Shown here in pieces: positions 56,802 to 64,000 of a stretch of 64,000 bases of DNA. How positions within the stretch are numbered: the first letter of the stretch is position 1; every line of letters begins with the position of its first letter. The stretch lies in assembly GCA_963693315.1 (NCBI GenBank), contig OY856187.1:389726248-389790247 (forward strand), given 5' to 3'. The position numbers were made by a program, and so were the translations under genes. The stretch comes from Diogma glabrata. Lineage: Eukaryota > Arthropoda > Insecta > Diptera > Cylindrotomidae. The notes under the pieces are model-generated. The model was not told where the DNA came from, did not search any database, and worked only from the letters and a program-made list of their open reading frames with translations.

Positions 56802-57282
56802 TTATTTCGATACGTATAATCGAAATAATGATACGGGATGTTTAATGGGATGTTTTCCCAATTTTTTAATATGTTCAAAATGCATCGATGCATAGAGAAG
56901 AGCTATCTTGTACCATTGTTCCAGGTGATTTTTTTTTTCGTGTCGTAGTGTGAAAATATTCCTGAAACTCAAATATGTTATTGCTTTTGTGATTTTCGAA
57001 ACGTTTGTTTCTATTTCCCTAAGAAATATCAGAACATCAACATCTGAAAGCTGGAATTTCATCGATTTTACTGTATACTATAAAGGCGATGAATTCATTT
57101 AAATTTTAAACAAAATTATTGAGAAATCAACATCTTTCTGGAAGCATGGTAAAAAAATAGTTGTTTCGATCATTTTATATAAATTTAAAATTTAAAACGC
57201 TTCTACAATTAATTGTGAAAAAGCCCGCACTTGCCAAGTTTTTGCCCGCTTTCCTGTTTTAAATGAAATATCCCATAAACGG
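56802..57282. other. spacer DNA
   Basis: AT-rich, no element or gene supported. Confidence 0.5.
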
Positions 57283-57810
57283 CAAAAAATCACCCCGATC
57301 TGGCATTACTGCTGTGTATTAATATAATGCTCATATAATTTAGATAGAACTGAGTGCAAATATCACATAATATCACATTTTGTTTCGTTTTGGGGATGGG
57401 CTGCACATTGGCCAGCTTCCAGCTCGAAAGAGAAATATCAGATATATAGGATTTGTAGAAAATGTTGGTAAGAGAAGGTGCAAGTTCTTTTGAAAATGTT
57501 GTTAGAATAATAGGAGGAATGATGTTCAGACCTGAGGCTTTGCTGGTAGTTAACCCCCTTAAGATTTTTTTTGACAATTTTGCGTTTGAAATAAAGATCT
57601 TTCATATTAACTCCTGAAGACTGGATTTTTGGTTTTTCTTTAGGAGTTTCTAAAACAGTCGAGATCACAGCAAAGCGTTCCGCGAACAATGTGGTTTTTC
57701 TCGCTAGGTCAGTGACGATTACATCACCGTCAATAATAGAAAAAAATATTGCGACGCTGATGCATAGGCTGACTTCACCACAGCTCTGGAAACATAGTGT
57801 TCTGGATATA
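57283..57810 (-). pseudogene. non-LTR reverse transcriptase fragment (N-terminal RT)
   Basis: Minus strand. KKILRGLTTSKASGLNIIPP and SSWKLANVQPIPKTKQN are the first RT blocks of a Jockey/CR1-type ORF2. An upstream piece in another frame (FAERFAVISTVLETPKEKPK) is part of the linker to the endonuclease. Catalytic FADD is absent, so only a middle fragment survives. Confidence 0.75.
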
Positions 57811-57929
57811 TAATGAGCTAATATCCATAAAATACTTTAATTAAAAGCTAACCAATATTATGGACTTCGTAGTTCTAATAATAAAAATATTAAAGCAAGC
57901 AGTAGTATCCCAACAAACATAAATTCTGT

Positions 57930-59869
57930 TGTACGAAAAAAAGTAAAAAAAAAATTTGTCGGAAGTGACAAACCGGAAGTTAGGATGCAGAACTGGTGTG
58001 AACCGTACTAAATGTGTATGTACCAAATTTCATCCAATTCGATTATCAGGTACAGAAGTTATTGAGCTTCAAAATAACAGGTGCTTGGAGGACCCCCTAC
58101 CACTTTGTTCACTATCGCTAAAAAAACTAATCAGTTCCTTGCCATACATATTTGCATCTTTTCGCAAAGTGTAATCAAAATTACTTAACGAACCAATTTT
58201 GTATGCTTCCAGCAAACATTGAAACAATAAACAGGTGTTCGGGCGGACCCCACCACTTATCCCAATATTGTCCAAAAACTAATCAATTTTTTGTCATTAA
58301 AGTTTTCATCTTTTTTCAAAGTGCCATTAAAATTGATTAATGAATGAAATCTATATGCTCCCAACAAACTTTAAAAACAAAGTGTGAAAAGTCAGCAGTT
58401 GTATGGTAGACTCCCCGCCACTTTGATCAATGTGTTCCAAAAGATGATAATTATCTTCTTACACTAATTGGAACCTTTTCCATAAGTTTCATCATAAACA
58501 CTTCATTATTGTAGGCTGTAGTGTGGATAAAGACACTGAAAAAACTCCAAAAATTTACAAAAAAATTTTTTTACTGGAAGTTGGGATGCAGAACTGTTGT
58601 GAACCGTACTAAATGCTCATGTACTACGTTTCATTCAACTCGATTATCAGGTACAGATGTTATTGAGCTTTGAAAAAAACAGGTGTATGGGACACCCCCC
58701 ACCACTTTGTTCACTATCGCTCAAAAACTAATCAGTTCCTTGCCATACATGTTTGAATCTTTTTCCAAAGTGTGATCAAAATTGGTTCACGAACGAATGC
58801 AGTATGCTCCCAACAAACATTGAAAAAAGTGTGACACTTTAAACAGGTGTTCGGGCGGACCCCCACCACTTATTCCAATATTATCTAAAAACTAATCAGT
58901 TCTTTGTTACTTAAGTCTCCATTTTTTTTCAAATTGTCATTAAAATAAATTAATGAATGCAGTCTGTATGCTCCCAACAAACTTAAAAAATAAAGTGTGA
59001 AAAGTCAACATTTGTGTGGTAGACCCCCCACTACTTTGAGAAATGTGTCCCAAAAGATGATAAATATTTTCTCACACTAATTGGAACCTTTTCCATAAGT
59101 TTCATCATAATCACTTCATTATTGTAGGCTGTAGTGTGCATAAGGACACTGAAAAAAATTCAAAAAAGTACAAAAAAAATTTTTTTACCGGAAGTGAAAA
59201 ACCGGAAGTTGGGATGCAGAACTATTGTGAACCGTACTACATACTCATGTACCAAGTTTCATCCCATTCGCTTATCAGGTACAGTTGTTATAGAGCTTTC
59301 AAAAAATCACGTGCTCCAGGGACCCCCCACCACTTTGTTCACTATCGCTCAAAAGCTAATCAGTTCCTTGTCATACATGTTTGCATCTTTTTCCAAAGTG
59401 TCATCAAAATTCATTCACGAATGAATGTTTTATGCTCCCAACAAAAGTAAAAACTTTGTGGAAAAAACCACCTTTTGTATGGTGGACCCCCAAACCCTTT
59501 ATCCAATGTGCTCCAAAAGCTGATAAAATATTTCTCATGTTGTTTAAAAGCTTTTACCAACGTTTCATGAAAATCGATCGGTAATTGTAGGCTGCAGTAG
59601 GGATAAATACCTGAAAAAAACACTTTTTAACCGGAAGTGACAAACCGGAAGTTGGTATGCAGAAATATTGGAAACAGTACTAAAACCTTATACACTAAGT
59701 TTCAATAAGATCATAGCTCGGGATCAGAAGTTATTCAAGATTTAAACTTAGAGGTGTTCGGGAGACCCCCCGCCATTTTGTCCAAATTTAAAATGAATCC
59801 AGATCTTCTATTTTCAAGTGAACCTGTATCATTTGCCAAAGTTTCATCAAGATCCTATGCAGAAAACTC
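57930..59869 (+). repeat. higher-order tandem repeat, about 600-630 bp period with three subunits
   Basis: Units start with ACCGGAAGTTGGGATGCAGA-like words (about 57970, 58565, 59195 and 59645). Inside each, a GACCCCC-CCAC-ACTTTG word recurs at about 58090, 58245, 58410 / 58690, 58857, 59023 / 59320, 59485 / 59765, giving spacings of about 160, 165 and 280 bp. The short open frames across it are by-products. Confidence 0.8.
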
Positions 59870-59890
59870 ACCCACCCACCCACCCACCCA
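59870..59890. repeat. (CCCA)n microsatellite
   Basis: About five CCCA units followed by CGCACACACAGACG at the end of the tandem array. Confidence 0.85.
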
Positions 59891-60399
59891 CGCACACACA
59901 GACGTACACCAAATTTTTTTTTGGCTATTTAGATAGAGGATGGTCCAAAACAAAAGAAAAAATAAAATTTGGGGTATGTAAGATTTTTTTTTTCACGATA
60001 GATTGCATTACTTCACACAATTTAAAATTGTGGTGAAGTGAAAAGAGTTGGTACCAGACTTTGAAGAATTAATGGCACTGTAAAAACTTTTGTCAGAAAT
60101 GGACATGGTAGAAAGTTTTGCCGCTCTCGCTCTGTCAATTTCTGTTTTTTTCGTTTTCGTTTATCTCGTTTAATATGCTATTGGGCTGTATAGATATTAG
60201 ACTTAAATTGTAAAGGTGTTTTTGTTATGGAACCAAATATTAAATAATCTTTGTTTGTTTCTAAGGGCCGATTTGACTGGAAAACAAATATTTTTGTTGG
60301 GGTTTCATTATTGAGAAGGGAACGAATTTATTGATACTAAAACAGTTTATTCAAACAAAATTTATACTATATTATTATTATATTATTATTTCATTTTAT
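59891..60399. other. spacer DNA
   Basis: Contains a short hairpin (CTTCACACAATTTAAAATTGTGGTGAAG, split as two 13 bp arms) at about 60012-60039. No gene. Confidence 0.5.
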
Positions 60400-60890
60400 A
60401 TTTATTTTCACTCGGATATAATGGCCAAACAACCTACCACAGCTCCTGACATTGCTGGTCAAATTAGTAAATTACTTTATTTGATTTTGATAAATGATCT
60501 TTCGTTGGTACAACTTAAAGTATCAGAACCTTTAGGTGGTTCAGACCATAATTTGATTTCCACTCATTTAAATTTACAAGTTCCTAAACAGTTTCAATCT
60601 AGTTCTAGTCTTATTTGGGTTGTAGATTGGCAGAGGCTTAGAGATATATTATGTTTAATTCAAACATTTCTGCTTCTAATTTTTCAGAAATAATACACGT
60701 GGGTATGCGCACGTTTATTCCGATAGATGGTTCTGAAGGTAGATCTTTAGGTTTCGGGTAAATGTGAAGAAGCAATAAAATTTGAAATAAGATCCTTAGA
60801 TCTATAGTTAGCATCGTATCTTACGATATTCGGAGATGTTAATCTACAATTACTTATGGTTAACACTAAAAAATGTCTAACTTTAAAAAA
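60400..60890 (+). mobile_element. internally deleted non-LTR element: endonuclease piece joined to 3' tail
   Basis: SEPLGGSDHNLISTHLNLQV is the end of an AP-type endonuclease (with the SDH catalytic His). It is followed after a short gap by the 3' tail TTACGATATTCGGAGATGTTAATCTAC...GGTTAACACTAAAAAATG. That tail matches the end of the 20569-21643 element (TTCGGATATTCAGAGACGTT, ATTAACACTAAACATG). The RT is missing. Confidence 0.7.
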
Positions 60891-61595
60891 CAATACTGAA
60901 AAATTATTGGTTAGGGGGAAGGGGGGTTCCGGACCCGAAAACCCGAAAACCCCCCAATAATATGAAAAATTCTATAAGTTTGTTTTTGGTTTTTAGTAAA
61001 TAATTCATTCCGCTTTGCATTATATCGCGCTCTATCCCGAAAACGGTTAATCGTATAGTCAAAAACTCCGATATTCTTCCAGCCCAATTCATTGACGCCA
61101 TATTTAAAAAAATAATGAACATTGCCATTGCCATGCAAAAAATTGGATTAGTGTTTTTGATTAAATTTTTTGAATTTTTTTATATGGAGTTTTATTTTTC
61201 TAAATGGCGTTATTTGCGTTAATGCGATTTTTTGAATTTTTTTTTATATTGAGTTTTAATTTCAAAATGGCTCTACAAGCTCACTATTTTTGCTGTGCTA
61301 AAAAATGAATCAGGCTTGTATATCGGGAGTTTTGGTATAGCACAAGACCTAATTTTTGGGGTATTTTATGTTCTACAACTTTTATATCAAATGCGAATAT
61401 CGTTTAAACTTTAAAGCATTTCCAAAAAGCCGTTTTTCTTTGATGTAGGTGTATCGTTAATTTATTTCAGGGTTGTTGTCAGGGTAAAACGCAGTGATAG
61501 ATATGTTACAATATATTATACTAATCACTATGTTTTATTGATTAAGATTTTATTGATTAGACACGATTATAAAAACATTTTTAATTGCAAATTAG
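60891..61595. other. spacer DNA
   Basis: No gene recognised. A G/C-rich patch GGGGGAAGGGGGGTTCC / GAAAACCCCCC lies at 60914-60955. Confidence 0.5.
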
Positions 61596-63674
61596 TACCC
61601 AGTGAACACAAGACGTAATAGTAGGGGAGCCCGGGATGCTAAATTTGCAGTTACTAGAGCGTCATAGGGACTTATTGGATTGTGAAGTTTACGTTCTAAA
61701 ATGAAAAAAAGTTTATGTCAAGTTTTCCATTTTAGTGGGGGGGAGAGCGTGTAAGAATTTTTAAAAACGTAAAAAAAACTGTCACACAAAAATACTCGAG
61801 CGCGTCAGATATTCATAGAGTATATGCGCTTTATCTTTCTGATAACCGATACATATAAATCTGACGATTAACTAAAGGGAGGTGGGCGTATAGAGAGGTG
61901 GAAAAACAAAAAAAAAAGTTTTTCGAGCGTGTCAGATATTCAAGGTTTATGCAAAGTGAACTCAAAAAAGTGTCCTATTTAAATGACTGACGATTTAAAC
62001 GTGACCAAAAGTCATGGCTGATTTTAAAAAATGTAAAAATAAAATGTGACCTTGAGATACTCGAGCGTGTCAGATTTTTATGGCGGGGGATCAACTTGAT
62101 GTCTTCGTCCTCCAGGATGATAATCTGACAATTATATGGAGGGGTACTGTTCGTCTGACAATTTTAAAGTGACAATTATTTGTCGTTTCTATTTCTATGT
62201 AATTTTTTTCAAAAACAGTATTTTTACTCTACAACTGTAGTAAATTTAATAGTTAAAAAGCATAATTTACCATTTTGTTTTATTTTACTAGGATTATCTC
62301 AGTTATATTAATGCTTTTGGATTGAAAACTACGATTACTACAATTAATGTAATATGAAATATTTGACAATTGATTTTTCCTGCAATTAAGCGACCAAACA
62401 TTTACTAGATTTTGGAGTGTTTTTAATTTATTTTTAAACAGTGCATGAAATTCACAAAATAACTTATAAATACAACAAACAAATGAAAGCGTCTAGCAGC
62501 CACCAAAAACGTGTACACTATGGTGATCAGTTGAGATGGCGTCATGCCAACAGACGCTCTAGTGGAGTCGGTGCGAGAGAGTAAGAAATAAAGAAAGAGT
62601 GAGAGAGAAGTGAGGCGCGGAGTGGGGAATACACAGCTCTCAGCATCTGTACGCTCCATCTTTTATTGACGATTTTACCTGAATCGCCCCATGAAAACTG
62701 TCAGAATATATGTTTTCCGTAATCCTGATAGGATTACCTTCAAAATTAAAAAAAAGTTTATCGCGCTCGAGTATTTCAAGGTGTCGTTTTTTTTTACACC
62801 TTTGTGACTCGCCTATTTCCTTATGTCACGGTCAAATTGTCAGATTATTGAAATATACACTTTTCTGGATGTATTTAACTTACCTTCTCTTAATTTGACG
62901 CGCTTGAGTTTTTCTGACGATTGATTTTTTTTTTACTAATCTGACGGGTTGCCCTCGACGCACCCCACTACATTAAGGGTTCATGTTTGGTAGGAGTACA
63001 TTACAGGGTGCAAGGTTTCTCCCCATATGATTTTCTGACGCGCTCGAGTAACTCGCAAAATCCCCGCATGGGCTCCCCTACTATAAATATGACATCACAC
63101 AGAGGTCATATATATGTGTTGTAGTTGTTACGTAAATTTGATATAAAACTGACACTCGTCATGACTATATCCTGGTATCATTTATATGATGCTTTCATGA
63201 CATCACACTGATCTTAAATTTGACTTTGATATGATGTCATAATTTGGACTTAAATATGACCTTATTATGATTTTGTTAAATTTCACTAGAGGTATATCCA
63301 TTTTAATTGTATATAGCTTGAAAAATTTTTTCAGGTTATAAAACAGTAGGTAAGTAGTGACCAATGAATGACTGACGGGTAAGTGTTTTTGTTTAATTGT
63401 TATTAAATTTGTTTTTTAAGTAAAAAAAGAATACATCACAAAAAAATTTATATTACTATGATATCAACTTTATATCATAACAACGTCACGAATATCTCCA
63501 CAGACATCAAATTTATGTCATAGTTATATCATTATTGTTATGTCATGTTCTTACGTAAACAAGTGGAAAATAATGATATACATATGACTTATATATGACC
63601 CAGATCTTACATAAGATGTGACCTAGCGTGACGTCATTTTGATATCACAATGACGTAAATGTGTTTTCTGGGTA
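61596..63674. mobile_element. TIR element with TACCCAG ends (outer)
   Basis: TACCCAGTGAACACA at 61596 is mirrored by TGTGTTTTCTGGGTA ending at 63674. TTA occurs on each side (61592-61594 with one extra G; 63675-63677), so a 3 bp TTA duplication is possible. The interior (63100-63660) is rich in TGACGT-, TGACATCA- and ATATGAC-type words. It was later interrupted by the next element. Confidence 0.65.
61621..63081. mobile_element. TIR element with GTAGGGGAGCCC ends (inner)
   Basis: GTAGGGGAGCCC (61621-61632) is mirrored by GGGCTCCCCTAC (63070-63081), with TA on each side (61619-61620 and 63082-63083). The interior has many scattered CTCGAG(C)GCGTCAGA-type words in both orientations (for example about 61797, 61925, 62058, 62767, 62899 and 63040). 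No transposase was seen. A TA target recalls Tc1/mariner-like MITEs. Confidence 0.75.
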
Positions 63675-64000
63675 TTAAAAGCTACTTTGAAATTTAGTTT
63701 TCAACTGACACTAACCAAACCGCCATGTTATTTACTTTTGGTTTATGTTGACAATCATTACGTTGGTCTATGTTGCGTAGAGTTTGTATCTAATGTCGTT
63801 TTCTTTTTGCCAGAGCAGAAAAAGTGATTTTTTTAAGATTTTTTTTCCACAAAACGAATATGAAAACATTTGATCTAGTTTTGTAGTTGTGTTTGAGAAC
63901 TCTCATTTAATGTTTTTGTTAATTAATAGAATTTAATTAAATAATTTTTTATTAATTTTGGATTTAAAACGCGATTTAAACAAAACATTTATTTAAACTA
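63675..64000. other. AT-rich right end of the window
   Basis: Nothing recognised. Confidence 0.5.

Noticed and set aside
57956..59936. Several similar short frames in the 58-60 kb tandem array
   Set aside because: They are similar only because the DNA is repeated; no frame stays open across a unit.
62423..62898. Short frames inside the GTAGGGGAGCCC element
   Set aside because: No motif; one overlaps GAGAGA-type low-complexity sequence.
1..64000. CRISPR arrays, rRNA, tRNA genes, prokaryotic operons
   Set aside because: Tandem repeats here lack regular spacer structure, no cloverleaf or rRNA core was recognised, and genes are spliced animal genes or retroelements.

Overview
The window looks like AT-rich arthropod DNA, most likely from an insect. 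Evidence: animal genes split by short GT-AG introns (53-95 bp), an LST8 C-terminal exon, a complete GGA clathrin-adaptor gene, a relic of a MINPP-type inositol phosphatase, and insect-style Ty3/gypsy elements, non-LTR elements and many foldback DNA transposons. No prokaryotic operon, CRISPR array, rRNA or tRNA was recognised. The species cannot be fixed by reading alone.

Layout. 1-600: last exon of an LST8-like WD40 gene (+) and its 3' end. About 900-5035: a Ty3/gypsy element (+) with a primer-binding site, gag, protease, reverse transcriptase, RNase H and a polypurine tract, but no integrase. 5247-5369: a possible terminal exon (+). 6008-15316: a seven-exon GGA gene (-) coding for about 670 residues (VHS, GAT, hinge, GAE). 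Its 5.3 kb fourth intron holds two copies of a dispersed repeat and a decayed non-LTR reverse transcriptase. About 15885-22950: a decayed second Ty3/gypsy element (-) that received three later insertions: a terminal-inverted-repeat (TIR) element with a CAG duplication, a small insertion carrying a perfect 54 bp palindrome, and a 5'-truncated non-LTR element. 23197-23274: a likely terminal exon (+).

24966-29127: a MINPP-like gene (-) that seems dead. Its middle coding part is missing, the splice phases do not match, and its last exon is split by a 2979 bp DNA transposon. That transposon carries its own six-exon gene of unnamed function. 29128-41325 is mostly non-coding and dense in foldbacks, including a 2.6 kb inverted repeat and a 3.1 kb TIR element. 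41326-45207 is a transposon with 595 bp TIRs and a transposase-like gene broken by a single in-frame stop. 45224-46727 is a further TIR element with a tandem duplication and a nested palindromic MITE.

49289-56801 is bounded by long inverted repeats. Inside it are the 5' half of an LTR retroelement with an unusual gene order (a Lys-rich protein, a small MGNS-plus-membrane-segment protein, gag, then a protease in an ATGA overlap) and a separate hAT element with a perfect 8 bp duplication. The remainder holds a non-LTR fragment, a higher-order tandem repeat (about 57.9-59.9 kb), an internally deleted non-LTR copy, and two nested TIR elements (61596-63674).

Only LST8 and GGA look like functional host genes. 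The most unusual candidates are the gene-carrying transposon inside the MINPP relic, the retroelement with the myristoylation-type membrane protein, and the near-intact long-TIR transposon. Coordinates of element ends were read by eye from inverted repeats and target duplications, and several are approximate where stated.
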